From assembly GCA_019096195.1 (NCBI GenBank), contig JAGTXK010000040.1:62001-126000 (forward strand): a DNA stretch of 64,000 nt, read 5' to 3'. The position numbers and the translations under genes were made by a program. Positions 37,931 through 48,672 of this stretch are shown in pieces. How positions within the stretch are numbered: position 1 is the stretch's first letter; the number at the start of each line of letters is the position of its first letter. This DNA comes from Boletus sp. NGJ (taxonomy: Eukaryota > Basidiomycota > Agaricomycetes > Boletales > Boletaceae). Below the pieces are notes generated by a model. It ran no database searches and had not been told where the DNA came from. It was given only the letters and a program-made list of their open reading frames with translations.

Positions 37931-38396
37931 ATGTACATGCGCTTCGCTGCTCTTATTCCTGTCGCTGCCCTCGCTGCAGTCGCCGCCGCCGCGCCCAGCG
38001 CCCTCGAAGCCCGTGCTAGCAGCTCTAGTTGCAACACCGGCTCGATTCAATGCTGCACCCAAACCCTCAGTCAATCTGTGAGATTTTCCTCCCCCCCCCA
38101 CGCATCCGCGCATTGCGCTAAATATGACCCACACTACAGCAATTCGTGTCGACCTATGGCGGCCTCCTCCAACTGCTTGGAATCAACCTTTCCAACACCC
38201 AGGGTCTCATCGGGACCCAGTGCACCGGTTCGACCGTGTGTGACCAGCAGCCCGTCTGCTGCACTGGCAATAGCTTCGTAAGTCGCCCTGTTTGTCTGAA
38301 CACGCGAGCGGAGGTCAGCGGGGCTAATTCTTTCTTCTGCACGAATAGAACGGGTTGATCACTGTCGGCTGCTCTCCAATCACCATCAACGGGTGA
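37931..38396 (+). CDS. Class I-type hydrophobin H1
   Basis: Three exons joined by a GTGAGA intron after SLSQS-type residues (about 38078) and a second intron after GNSF. The product is about 110 residues: signal peptide MYMRFAALIPVAALAAVAAA, then eight cysteines in the order C-CC-C-C-CC-C with spacings of 6, 34, 5, 5 and 12 residues. The loop between cysteines 4 and 5 (QCTGSTVCDQQPVCC) has only 5 residues, shorter than the usual class I range. The ending is NGLITVGCSPITING. Hydrophobins are secreted, coat hyphae and spores, and self-assemble at air-water surfaces. It is the leftmost member of the cluster and appears intact. Confidence 0.88.
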
Positions 38397-40285
38397 ACAG
38401 CTAAAGAGTGACGGGGCCAAAGTCGCCACGGAATCTCTCGAGACCTTTCCATTCGTGTTTTGAGCGTGGGCTATGATTACTATGTGTGTGTAAAGTAGTG
38501 CGATGGAAAGAAATATGTTACCGTCGCCAGTGTCAGCATGGTCGACCATGCGATCCAGGAACAACACGCAAACTCTAGGCCTCCTTCTGAGTGAATGACA
38601 GTTAACTTCAACTCACCGTTTCGTCGTAAAAGCATAAATTTTGCGCCTTCCAGGTCTTCGTGATGAGATTCAAATGTTGTGGTGTCGTGGTATGTTCTTC
38701 GGGATGTACTACAGAACGGTTATTGACTCTTTATAAAATGGCGGCGCGGGGCAGCACCCCAGACTCCAGAGCGAAAGGTCGGGTTTTGTTGCAATTCAAA
38801 ATTTATTGATATGTTGAAACTTTTGTAGTACTGTACCGGGATGTCCGTAGTGTCACATGCTTTGTCATCAACGCACCCTTGTTCAACATACGATGTTCAA
38901 CGTTTCAACGTTTCAACGTTCAACGTACGGTGTTCATCTCGACCTCCTTGTGAGTTTCACTACCCGTTTTCCATGTCTGACATGTAGTCATGATCCTGTG
39001 ATGATTTTAGCTGCATTTATCGAATTAGATTATGATGAATGATAAAAATATTGATTCCATTGATCATGCCAGCCCGAACACGGTGTGATCATGTCCTGAC
39101 ATTGAAACGGACTCACTTATCTCCCGGGCTAGGGCCAAACAAGCCCGCTGCATTCACCAGCAAGCCGAACCTATCCAATACATTGACCAGCACCTCATTC
39201 TTCGAGCCTAAGATGTCGTCTGCACCATCCATTGTCAGCTTTCGACGCCGGGGTGGAGTCTTACCCCTCATCTGTCCGGAGCAGCTAGGGAAACAGGTAG
39301 GTGAGCTGAGCCCTAGTATCAACACGACAAATCAATACGATCAAATTTGGTGAGCAAGTCAAATGAACAGTGGGGGGTTCGAAAAACATCTCGCAAGCTT
39401 CGCTCCCTATCCTCGGAAGGGGAACCTGGTCATTACTCTCTAATTCCAGGATCCCGGCCATGAAACCCGCGCTAACCAGTGCTGTATCTTAATGTACATC
39501 ATATTGAGGCACGTGCCTGCTGACTAAGTTGTCCGCACAAATGGCCTCAATACTAACTCGAGGGTCTTACCCACCTTGGCAGTGTCTCTTAGGTCCCAGT
39601 GCGTCGATGAGTACCCCGAGATGAACGTGGCGTTTGACTCTACATAGCGATACCCAATCGTAATTGGCATCTGAACAACGTTCTTGAGATGGTCATCTCG
39701 ATGTCGGCTTTTGCAGGGTGGGCATCCGTCGGCGCGCCGTTGACTGCATCTATATTGCATTGTCAAGCTGACATTGGCCATGGGCCTAGGCTGTGCTCAT
39801 AAGTCACCTCCCCGTCAATTATGATTGCTTGTGTGCATTGTACGTTGCATTCTGATCACTCTCTCACCCAGGCACTGATATTCGACTAGTTCCCCGCAAT
39901 AGACGACCATTGGTGCTCCCCTGAGCCCCTACGGGAAGTATGAGGCCCAATCTTCCCCGCCTATTCAATGCCATTTCATTGCCAGGCACCAATGAGCGGT
40001 GGTCATGCGATATCTCCAGCCAGCAATGCCGCTCATAAGTCTCGACATTTCATTCGACAACTGACTTCTGTTCTCCTTTCTAAATTATTATGACGGAATG
40101 CTCCCGACCTCGTCGCACTGGCAGGCGCGCTGAGTGAGCAGGCAGTGTTCAGATGGTGCAGTGGAAGGGCGGAATTAACCCCCTTTGCTGTATAAAAAGA
40201 TCTGTCGCAGAACATATCAACATCCGCAAAACAGTATCCAATCGCCTCTGCAACAAATCGACTCACCAACGCTACCGCTAACAAC
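38397..40285. other. Region between H1 and H2
   Basis: It includes H1 3' flank, a short tandem repeat at 38895-38926, sequence around 39100-39800 that resembles parts of relic A, and the H2 5' flank, which matches the H1 5' flank (for example the block ending gagcggt..tc near 39990 against 37615). No intact gene. Confidence 0.5.
38895..38926. repeat. Short tandem repeat, unit about 8 bp (ttcaacgt)
   Basis: Four near-identical copies of ttcaacgt occur in a row. Too short to be informative. Confidence 0.7.
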
Positions 40286-40752
40286 ATGTACATCCGCTTC
40301 TCAGCCCTTCTCCCCGTCGCTGCTCTCGCCGCAGTCGTCGCCGCCGCGCCCAGCGCCCTCGACGTCCGTGCTAGCAGCTCCAGTTGCAACACCGGCTCGA
40401 TCCAATGCTGCACCCAAACTTCCGTGAGATTTGCCTCCCCTCACGAATTTGCGCATTGTGCTGACTCTGGTCCACGCTTCAGTCGAGCACCGACACGAGC
40501 AGCTCGTCGCTTACTAGCGTCCTCGGACTACTCGGGATCGTCGTTCCCGACGTCACGGGTCTCATCGCGATTGGCTGCACCGGTGCGACTGTCTGTGCCC
40601 AGCAGCCCGTCTGCTGCACAGGCAATACCTTCGTAAGTCGTCCTGTTTGTCTGAATACATGAGTGGAGATGAACGGCGCAATTTTTTTTCCCTTTCATGA
40701 TTAGAACGGGTTGGTCAACATCGGCTGCAACCCCATCATTATCAACGCGTGA
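40286..40752 (+). CDS. Class I-type hydrophobin H2, divergent member
   Basis: The signal peptide is MYIRFSALLPVAALAAVVAA. Exon 2 reads SSTDTSSSSLTSVLGLLGIV before GLIAIGCTGATVCAQQPVCC, and exon 3 NGLVNIGCNPIIINA. All eight cysteines are present, again with five residues between cysteines 4 and 5. The stretch between CC and the fourth Cys is Ser/Thr-rich and differs from H1, H3 and H4, so this is the most divergent copy of the left half. TATAAAAAGA lies at 40191-40200. Appears intact. Confidence 0.87.
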
Positions 40753-41443
40753 GCAGCTGCAAGACGTGATAGAGCCCAAGTCGTTACGGCAGCTCTCGAG
40801 ATCTTTCCTTCTTAGTTTGAATATGGTTTTGTGTTTTCCGCGCGTGTGTAAGGTATGCGATTGGATGAATGGATCGTGCTTCAGTGTCGGAATTGCCTGA
40901 AATACAATATCGAGAGGAGCCCGGCGAATCGGTCATATTGCAATATGAGGATGAGATGGAGCACCAAAGATCCAGGAATATCCCAAAAGAAAGCGACACA
41001 ATATACATTCAAGGAAGCAAAATCTAGGAGTGGCAAGATCATTCCGGACTGATGGTAACAATGATAATCCATATGACATGATGTTCTGGACACTGATTGT
41101 CAAGTACTTTACTTCCCTCAGTGTCCAGGCGGAATCCGGAGCGGCACCGGGCAGGCGCATGAATGACGAGATAGTCATAGAGTTAACTGTCACTCACTCG
41201 GGAGGACTCGAGAGTTGGCATGCTGCTCCCAGATCGCGTGCTCTACTATGCCGGCAGAGGCGATCGGACGATCGGGCCATTTACGAGGACCAGCTTCAGC
41301 GTAAATTTGACAGTATAACACAACACGTTCATTTCAATCGCGCTACTTTACACACAAAAAACCATAACCCATATTCAAAACAAGATAGGAAAAATCTCGA
41401 GAGCTGCGGTGGCGACTTTGGCATAGTCACATCATTCAGCTGT
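40753..41443. other. Region between the convergent H2 and H3
   Basis: It holds the two 3' flanks. The block 40840-41060 resembles other inter-hydrophobin DNA (for example about 55600-55740). No gene seen. Confidence 0.45.
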
Positions 41444-41901
41444 TCACCCGTTGATGGTGATGGGAGAGCACCCGACGACGACCAACCCGTTCTATTCGTG
41501 CAGGGGAAAAAATATTAGCACTGCTCTCGCGTGTTCAAACAAACAGGGCGACTTACGAAGCTATTGCCAGTGCAGCAGACGGGCTGCTGGTCGCACACAG
41601 TCGAACCGGTGCACTGGGTCCCGACGAGACCCTGGTAGTTGGAAAGGTTGATTCCGAGCGCTTGGAGGACGCTGGAATACTGGGACTCGTATTCCTGCAG
41701 CGTGGACGATAGTTACCGCAAAGCGTGAATGCGCGAGGGGCAGGGTAAACTCACATATTGACTATAGTATTGGGTGCAGCATTGGACCGAACCGGTGTCA
41801 CAGCTGGAACTGCTAGCACGGACTTCGAGGGCGCTGGGCGCAGCGGCGGCGACCGCCGCGAGGGCAGCGACAGGAATAAGAGCAGCGAAACGCATGTACA
41901 T
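41444..41901 (-). CDS. Class I-type hydrophobin H3
   Basis: The start ATG at 41901 gives MYMRFAALIPVAALAAVAAA. Exon 1 ends QCCTQYYSQY, and exon 2 begins EYESQYSSVLQALGINLSNY before GLVGTQCTGSTVCDQQPVCC; exon 3 is NGLVVVGCSPITING. Eight cysteines, with the short five-residue loop. The Tyr-rich segment around the first intron is special to this copy. A TATA-like GCATAAAAAGG lies at 41988-41998. Appears intact and secreted. Confidence 0.87.
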
Positions 41902-43867
41902 GTTGTTAGTGGTAGAGTTGGCAAGTCGATTTGTTACAGAGGCGATGGGATACTGTTTTGCTGGGGTTGAGGTGTTCTGCGACCGACCTTTTTATGCGGC
42001 GAGGTTCCCCCCCTCTCCTTTGCACCCTCTGCATACAGCACGTTCGCCAAGAAAGCATAGGTCAATGCGGCAAGGTTGGGCGTACCTACCCCGTCATTCC
42101 GTCATTGTAATTTAACGAAAAGGAGCCAGGTGTTGACTGAAATGTCGAGACTTATGAGCGGCATTTCTGGCTGGATATGTGATATGACCACCGCTCATTG
42201 CCCGGATCGATGAAAATGGATTCGGATGGATTGGATATGGCGGGGAAGATTGGGCCTCATTCTTCCCGCAGAAACTCAGGGGGAACGCCGTGACGAAACG
42301 AATGGTCGTCTATCGCGGGCGACTTGTGACCAGTGCCTGAATAAGACAATGAGCAAAATACAACGCACGTGAATACAAGTAATCACACTTACCAGGGTGG
42401 TCGATTATGAGCACAGCATAGATCTGGCCACCAAATTCAGGTAGTGGAATGCAAAATACGTCCACACCACGCACCCGAATAATCGATGTTGAAGCAGCAC
42501 ACAACTCCATAAACTGACATGAAAACGACCGTATCTCGAGAACCATCAGACATCAGACATCAATCGCCCATCATGCTAATGACGCTCGGATCATCATGTA
42601 GATCAATCGCCAAGTGCATTTCGGAGTTTGTCGGCGCGCCTGGACCTAGAACTACTTCCAAAGTGAGTAAAGGCTCTCGAGTCTTGTGCGGCCAAAAGTG
42701 TCAGGGCGGAAACATGATACAACGCCGGCCCATACAACCCTCATTTCCAAGTGTATGGAGTGAACCTTGTGGATTTCTTTGGATTTCCCTTCTGGAGGTG
42801 CCTCACCGTTCGTCCGTCTTGATCGCCGAATTCGAAATTGATAGTGGACTCAGCTCACCCCTGCATCGATGGCTGACGACTGATGGCCCGTCGATAAACC
42901 CTAGCCAACGTCCCGATGCGGTCCGGTCGTACAAATCGACATTTTGAAGAATGCACCATATTCATCCTCAACCAGACGCAAACACCATCTTGCATGTCCT
43001 CGCTTTCGAGACTCCCGAATCCTGCGATGATCTTTTAACCAGCCCGGTCTGTCACCCAGAGCTCATACATGTTTTGAACCTGGTCCGGACGAAATGGCTT
43101 GGAGGTGCATCGTTGTCCAAGCCTCAAAGCGGGGTTTCTGACCCGGCTCGACGCATAGTTGCAGACAAAGGAGATGACCGGATTGGGAATATCCACTGAC
43201 GGATGAGATAGTCTGTTGAAGTTTACCGTCCCAATGGCAGTGGTAATTTTCCCTGTACAAACCAAACTATCAAATACTTTTCTCGAAATGGGACGTTAAC
43301 TTATCGAATGACGAACCTTTGGAAAGTGGTAAAGAAAGAATACGAGTTGATCGAACTCTATGGTCCTCGTCTTCCAATAATGTTGCTAGGCTCCTACCAT
43401 CACTGCTTCGCGTGTGACTGGTGAGGGCGAAGCGAATTCAAATGCATGCGAGGGAGTTGGGGTCACGTGCTCATCCCAAGAATTTAAACACCGCTATCCA
43501 TAACTGGCAGCAGCGACAACATTTTTTTATAAGGGTTAACTTGAATCACTAATTGTCAATCCGTTTACTACTGTCAGTCCAGGCGGGATCCGGACAGGTG
43601 GGGGGTTGAACGGCGAGACTGTCATTCATTCGGGAGGCCTTGCCAGTGGGGTTCCCACTCCGAGTTGGCAATGATACTGGCATACTGCTCCCCGATGGCA
43701 TCCATGCTAGCACAGGCGATCAGGCGATCGGGCCATTTACGAGGATTCACCAGCTTCAGCGTAAATTCGCACTACTTTACACACAAAAAAACCCAGAATC
43801 AAAACAAGAATGGAACAATCTTGAGAGCTGCGGTGGCGACTTTGGCCCCGTCAGATCATTCAGCTGT
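41902..43867. other. Region between H3 and H4 with relic copies
   Basis: The H3 5' flank extends to about 42440. Relic A copy 2 lies on the minus strand (42500-43265), relic B copy 2 on the plus strand (43306-43390), and the H4 3' flank from about 43640. No intact gene. Confidence 0.5.
42500..43265 (-). pseudogene. Relic A, copy 2
   Basis: The minus-strand frame holds DQVQNMYELWVTDRAG and then, beyond an interruption, IIAGFGSLESEDMQDGV, matching copy 3 at 45.4-45.7 kb. It ends near a conserved block (GAPTNSEM) that is also seen at 37.2 and 45.0 kb. Decayed; function unknown. Confidence 0.4.
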
Positions 43868-44342
43868 TCACCCGTTGATGGTGATAGGAGAGCACCCGAC
43901 GGTAACCAACCCGTTCTATTCGTGCAGGAGAAAAATATTAGCACCGCTGTTGCGTGTTCAGACAAACAGGGCGACTTACGAAGCTATTGCCAGAGCAGCA
44001 GACGGGCTGCTGGTCACACACAGTCGAACCGGTGCACTGGTACCCGACAAGACCCTGGGTGTTGGAAAGGTTGATTCCGAGTGCTTGGAGGAGGCCTCCA
44101 TACGAATCCTGGAATTGCTGTAGTGTAGGTCACGGTCATATTTAGCGCAATGCGCGAATACGTGCGGGGGAGACAGGGAATCTCACAGATTGACTGAAGG
44201 ATTGGGAGCAGCAATAGATAGAGCCACCACTGCATGAGCTGGTGGAGCTGCCGCCGAAACGGGCGTCGAGCGCGTTGGGCGCGGCGGCGGCGACTGCAGC
44301 GAGGGCAGCGACAGGAATAAGAGCAGCGAAGCGCATGTACAT
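43868..44342 (-). CDS. Class I-type hydrophobin H4
   Basis: The start ATG at 44342 gives MYMRFAALIPVAALAAVAAA, then PNALDARFGGSSTSSCSGGS before IYCCSQSFSQS. Exon 2 reads QFQDSYGGLLQALGINLSNT with GLVGYQCTGSTVCDQQPVCC, and exon 3 NGLVTVGCSPITING. Its closest relative in the window is H5, which shares the FGGSST N-terminus. TATA-like AAATAAAAAG at about 44429-44438. Appears intact. Confidence 0.87.
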
Positions 44343-46417
44343 GTTGTTAGCGGTGCAGTTGGCGAGTTGATTTGTTGCAGAGACGATGGGATACTGTTTT
44401 ACTGGGGCTGAGATGTCCTGCGACTAAACTTTTTATTTGGCGAGGAGTTCCTTCCCCCCTTCCATCGGCACCACTTTGCACACAGCCCGCGCCCGGAAAG
44501 TATTGGTGAATGCGACAAGGTCGGGCGTACCTGCCCATCATTCCGACATAATAAATTAACGAGTATGGAATGGCAAGGCTATGAGCGCCATTGCTACTGG
44601 CTATATCGTACGACCACCGCTCATCTGTGCTTGGATCAACAAAAATGGATTGAATATGGCGGGGAACATTGCAGGAACTCAGGGGAAATACCATGACGAA
44701 ACGAAAGGTCGTCTATCGTGGGCTTCTGATTAGTGCCTGAGTGAGACAATGATCAGAATACAACGTGGGTGCACAGTTACCGGGGAGGTGGCTGATGCGC
44801 ACAGCCTAGGTCTGGCTACCAGCTTCAGTTCGCGGAATGTATAATGCATTCATAGCACGGGCGCGGCCGAATAATCAAATGTTATAAACTGAGATGAAAA
44901 CGACCGTCTCGAGAACCTTCTCTCACCGGACATCATTAACGCATCGTGCTGATAGTGGTTGGATCATCATGTAGAGTTAAACCCCACGTTCATTTCGGGG
45001 TTCGTCGGCGCGCTGGGACCTGAGGACTGCTCCCAAAGTGGGCGATGACCCTCGAGTCGTGTGCGGCCACCACAACCCGGGCAGGAACATACATTACGAT
45101 ACAACGCTGGTCTGCGCAGAGCTTTTTTTTCGCGATCCTGTAAGTGAGCCCAAGGTTTCATTTCCGATATAGGCAGCGAACCTTTCGAAATTCCCTTCCA
45201 GAGGTCCACAACTGTTGGTCCGTCTTACCCGCCGAACTCGAATTTGATAGTGGACTCAGCTCACCTACCAATCTCGCCAGCTACTCGGGACAGATGGGGG
45301 GTGAGACTGGTCACGTCTGCATAGAAGGCTGACGATTGATGGCCCGTCGATAAAACCTTAGCCAACCCGATGTCGTCCGATGGTACAGAACAACATCTTG
45401 AAGACTGGACCATATTCATCCTCAATCAGACGCCATTCAACGCCATCCTGCATGCTCTCGCTTTTGAGACGCCCGAATCCTGCGATGAACTTCCAATCGG
45501 CCCAGTCCGTCACCCGGAGCTCAGACAAGACGGCTTGGAGGTACGTCGCTGTCCAAGCCTCAAGGTGGGGTTTCTGACCGGCTCGACGCATGTTTACACA
45601 AGGGAGACAATCGAATCCTGAGATTCGGACCATCCACTGACGGACGACAACACATACGTTCCGTGCTTGCTCTGACGATCCGAGATACATCACTCTGTTG
45701 AAGCTTACTGTGGGAACTCCCTCTAAATGTTTTTTTTGAATCGTCAAGTTGTATGCTATATCGAATACGAACCTTTGCAGAGTGAACCGAGTGAAACATT
45801 ATGAGCTGATCAAACTGCATAATCTTCGTCTTGAAATCCTTGCAAGTTGCGTGCTAACTAGCCAAAGGCAGGCGGAGCTTGAAACACTCATGTATTGAAA
45901 TTGGTGGCCGGATCTACTAGAGCTCTGCTCATAAACCACCTCCCTGGCAATTGTGATTGCTCGCATTCACGCACGTTGTATTCTGGCCAAATATCGTCTC
46001 ATCCAGGCACTGATCACAAGTTCCCCGTGATAGACGACCTTCGTGTCGTCACGATGTGTTCCTGCGGGAAGAATGGGGACAATCTTCCCCGCCGTTCGTT
46101 GATCCAAGCACAGATGAGCGGTGGTCATATCACATATCCAGCCAGAAATGCCGCTCATAAGCCTCGACATTTCATTCAATATCCGACCCCTTTTCTCCTT
46201 GTTACATTACTGTGACGGAATGGAATAATGGGTTACGCCCGCCCTTGTCGCGTTGATCAATGATTTCTGGGCGCGGGCTGCATGTAAAGGAGTGCCCAGG
46301 AAAGGAGGGAACATCCTCGCCGTATAAGAAGGTAGGTCGCAGAACACCTCAGCCCCAGTAAAACAGTACCCCATCGTCTCTGCAACAAATCGACTCGCCA
46401 ACTGCACCGCTAACAAC
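44343..46417. other. Region between the divergent H4 and H5
   Basis: The two hydrophobin 5' flanks face each other here, with relic A copy 3 (minus, 45358-45747) and a relic B piece (plus, about 45760) in the middle. The two flanks are inverted copies of one another in part (for example 44560-44720 against 46010-46190). Confidence 0.5.
45358..45747 (-). pseudogene. Relic A, copy 3 (best preserved, 129 codons open)
   Basis: The open frame begins MTIQKKHLEGVPTVSFNRVM and includes SSEQARNVCVVVRQWMVRIS, VTDWADWKFIAGFGRLKSES and GVEWRLIEDEYGPVFKMLF. The residue mix looks like real protein, unlike most frames in the area. It is a fragment of an unknown protein family multiplied with the hydrophobins. 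It could be one exon of a living gene, but the other two copies are clearly decayed. Confidence 0.4.
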
Positions 46418-46888
46418 ATGTACATGCGCTTCGCTGCTCTTATTCCTGTCGCCGCCCTCGCTGCAGTCGCCGCTCGCTGCGCCCAACGCGCTCGACGCCC
46501 GTTTCGGCGGTAGCTCCACCACTCAATGCAACGGTGGCTATGTCTATTGCTGCTCCCAATCCCTCAGTCAATCTGTGAGACTCCCTGTCTTCCCCCGCAC
46601 GCATTCGGGCATTGCGCTAAATATGGCCTACACTACAGCAATTCCAGGACTCGTATGGAGGCCTCCTCCAAGCACTCGGAATCAACCTTTCCAGCACCCA
46701 GGGTCTCGTCGGGTACCAGTGCACCGGTTCGACTGTGTGTGACCAGCAGCCCGTCTGCTGCTCTGGCAATAGCTTCGTAAGTCGCCCTGTTTGTCTGAAC
46801 ACGCAACAGCGGTGCTAATATTTTTCTCCTGCACGAATAGAACGGGTTGGTTACCGTCGGGTGCTCTCCTATCACCATCAACGGGTGA
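46418..46888 (+). pseudogene. Hydrophobin H5, frame broken in the signal peptide
   Basis: All three exons, the splice sites, eight cysteines and the stop are present and match H4 closely (FGGSST N-terminus, GLVGYQCTGSTVCDQQPVCC, NGLVTVGCSPITING). However, the signal-peptide codons carry one extra base around 46470-46480 (gcagtcgccgctcgctgcg against gcagtcgccgccgccgcg in H4). This shifts the ATG frame off the mature protein and leads to an early stop. The other frame through the signal region is also hydrophobic (ASLLLFLSPPSLQSPLAAPN) but has no ATG. It could be a recent pseudogene, a sequencing error, or use a non-ATG start. TATA-like box at 46323-46332. Confidence 0.7.
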
Positions 46889-46904
46889 ACAGCTGAATGA
46901 TCTG

Positions 46905-47628
46905 ACGGGGCCAAAGTCGCCACCGCAGCTCTCGAAATATTTTCTTTCTGTCGTTTTGTGTAATTTGTATCGAATGAATGAATCGTCCATTGGTGTTAGG
47001 ATGTGTTTGAAAGATCCGCGGTCAAACGTCCTTAACTGAGACAAGCTCACATTAGATCATCCTCTCCGGCACGGTCATATTCAAATTGCCATGATATCAA
47101 GTATGGGCGCTTGAGCAAGCCAGAAATCGAGCGGGGAGATCCGAAAACTTATCCGAAAAGGTACTCCCGCGTCAAGCGCAGATCATCCATCGACGCAAAC
47201 GAATTAACATCATAATGATCAGCGTATTGATCCAACCGCAGTTCCGACATTGGTAGCAAGCATTACCTCGACTATCATCACCAGCCCACTAGGATCAATA
47301 GATCATAAGCAATTATTGCGCGCTCTCTCGTGTATCCCCGATCTACCCTTCCCATTCACCATACTCCCAGTTAAAGCAATCCTGCCGTCGTCGTGAGCGC
47401 CACCAAACAAATCGGTGAAACAGACACATACCACACAATCCACCTCTTCTTCTGCCACGGGGATGGCCAGCTTCACCTTCTTCTTCGTAGTATCTTTGTC
47501 TTTGTCCTTGTCCCCGCCACCTCACCAGGGCCAGCTCATCTACGAAATCGTCTCATTGTCCGGTGGAGGCTCATCGGCCCACTCGAGGTCTTCAGCAAGT
47601 ACGCGCTCGACACCATCTCGTACTGATG
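46905..47628 (+). repeat. Direct duplicate of 57215-57932
   Basis: The copy runs in the same orientation with high identity: the block cgtccattggtgttaggat, the agcgcagatcatccatcgac block and the ATG15 3' end are all shared at a constant offset of about 10.3 kb. Homology ends around 47628/57932. The duplicated unit is therefore hydrophobin plus 3' flank plus ATG15 tail. Confidence 0.85.
47343..47628 (-). pseudogene. ATG15 3'-end fragment
   Basis: It carries the last exon ([12 protein letters not shown]-type ending), the last intron and part of the preceding exon with the Lys/Asp-rich KDKDK stretch of ATG15, and stops abruptly at 47628. No lipase core is present. It is a by-product of segmental duplication, not a gene. 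Confidence 0.8.
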
Positions 47629-48225
47629 CGGGATGTATCGTGCGAAGTGCGAACAGAACGCGGATCGATTGAACACTGGATGCACCTGAACCTCAATTTG
47701 TGATCGACCTGTGGGCTATTTGCTACTAGGGAGTAGAAGAATTACTTTGCGACGTTGTCGTTAGATATACATGATCCGAGCTCGTTGTCAGTGATTGGAA
47801 GGCGCGCAGGTCCAGCCGTATCTGAATCTGTAGTGTGGAAGTCCAAGTGCATTTAGATTGACGCGCCAACAAACGGCGACTTCACGGCGTACGCAACACT
47901 TTGTATGTACAGTCCAAGACAACCCATACAGTGAAACTGATGTGTGAGTAGCCTGCTCATTAGCACAAAAATGTGGTACATAAATAGTGGTGATGGCAAA
48001 AGCCTCTCAGCGTTCAAACGTTCACTCACTTATTCATCACTATCAATTGTACTACAATCTGCCGCACAGGCGATCGGGCGATCGGGCCGTTTACGAGGAT
48101 TCACCAACTTCAGCGTAAATTCGCACTACTTTACACACAAAAACCTATAACCCAGAATCAAAACAAGATAGGAAAATCTTGAGAGCTGCGGTGGCAACTT
48201 TGGCCCCGTCACATCATTCAGCTGT

Positions 48226-48672
48226 TCACGCGCCGATGGTGATGGGAGAACACCCGACGATGATCAACCCGTTCTATGGGTGCGGAATAAAACAATCAGC
48301 ACTGTTTGCCGCACCCTCAGTGTCGACTTACATAAGTGTTGCCAGTGCAGCAGACAGGCTGCTGGGTACACGTATTGGTACCCACGATCGGGCTGCATTG
48401 GTACCCGACGAGACCCGCCACGTTGGGGATGGTGATACCGAGCAGTCCGAGAAGCGTGGTAAGCTGAGAGGAACCTTGCTGCAGTGTATCGTTAGTGCAA
48501 TGCGCGGATGCGCGAAGAGTAGTCTCACAGTGAAGGTCTGGTTGCAGCATTGAATAGTGCCGGTGTCGCACGAGGAGGAGCCACCGGTACGGGCTTCGAG
48601 TGCGTCAGGCGCAGCGGCAGCAACTGCAGCGAGGGCAGCGACGGGAACAAGAGCAGAGAAGCGCATGTACAT
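48226..48672 (-). CDS. Class I-type hydrophobin H6
   Basis: The start ATG at 48672 gives MYMRFSALVPVAALAAVAAA. Mature part: GGSSSCDTGTIQCCNQTFT, then QGSSQLTTLLGLLGITIPNV, GLVGYQCSPIVGTNTCTQQP, VCCTGNTY and NGLIIVGCSPITIGA. The product is about 112 residues. Cysteine spacings are 6, 32, 8, 5 and 12; the eight-residue loop between cysteines 4 and 5 marks the H6-H9 subgroup. TATA box at 48759-48769, with a 17-bp palindrome just upstream. Mirror partner of H9. Intact. Confidence 0.9.

Larger units (their letters stand above)
46889..48225. other. H5 3' flank, copied ATG15 tail, H6 3' flank
   Basis: 46905-47628 is a direct copy of 57215-57932 (the H9 3' flank plus the ATG15 tail). From about 47640 to 47830 the sequence resembles 36350-36500, and from 48050 the H4-type 3' flank. 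No intact gene. Confidence 0.6.
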
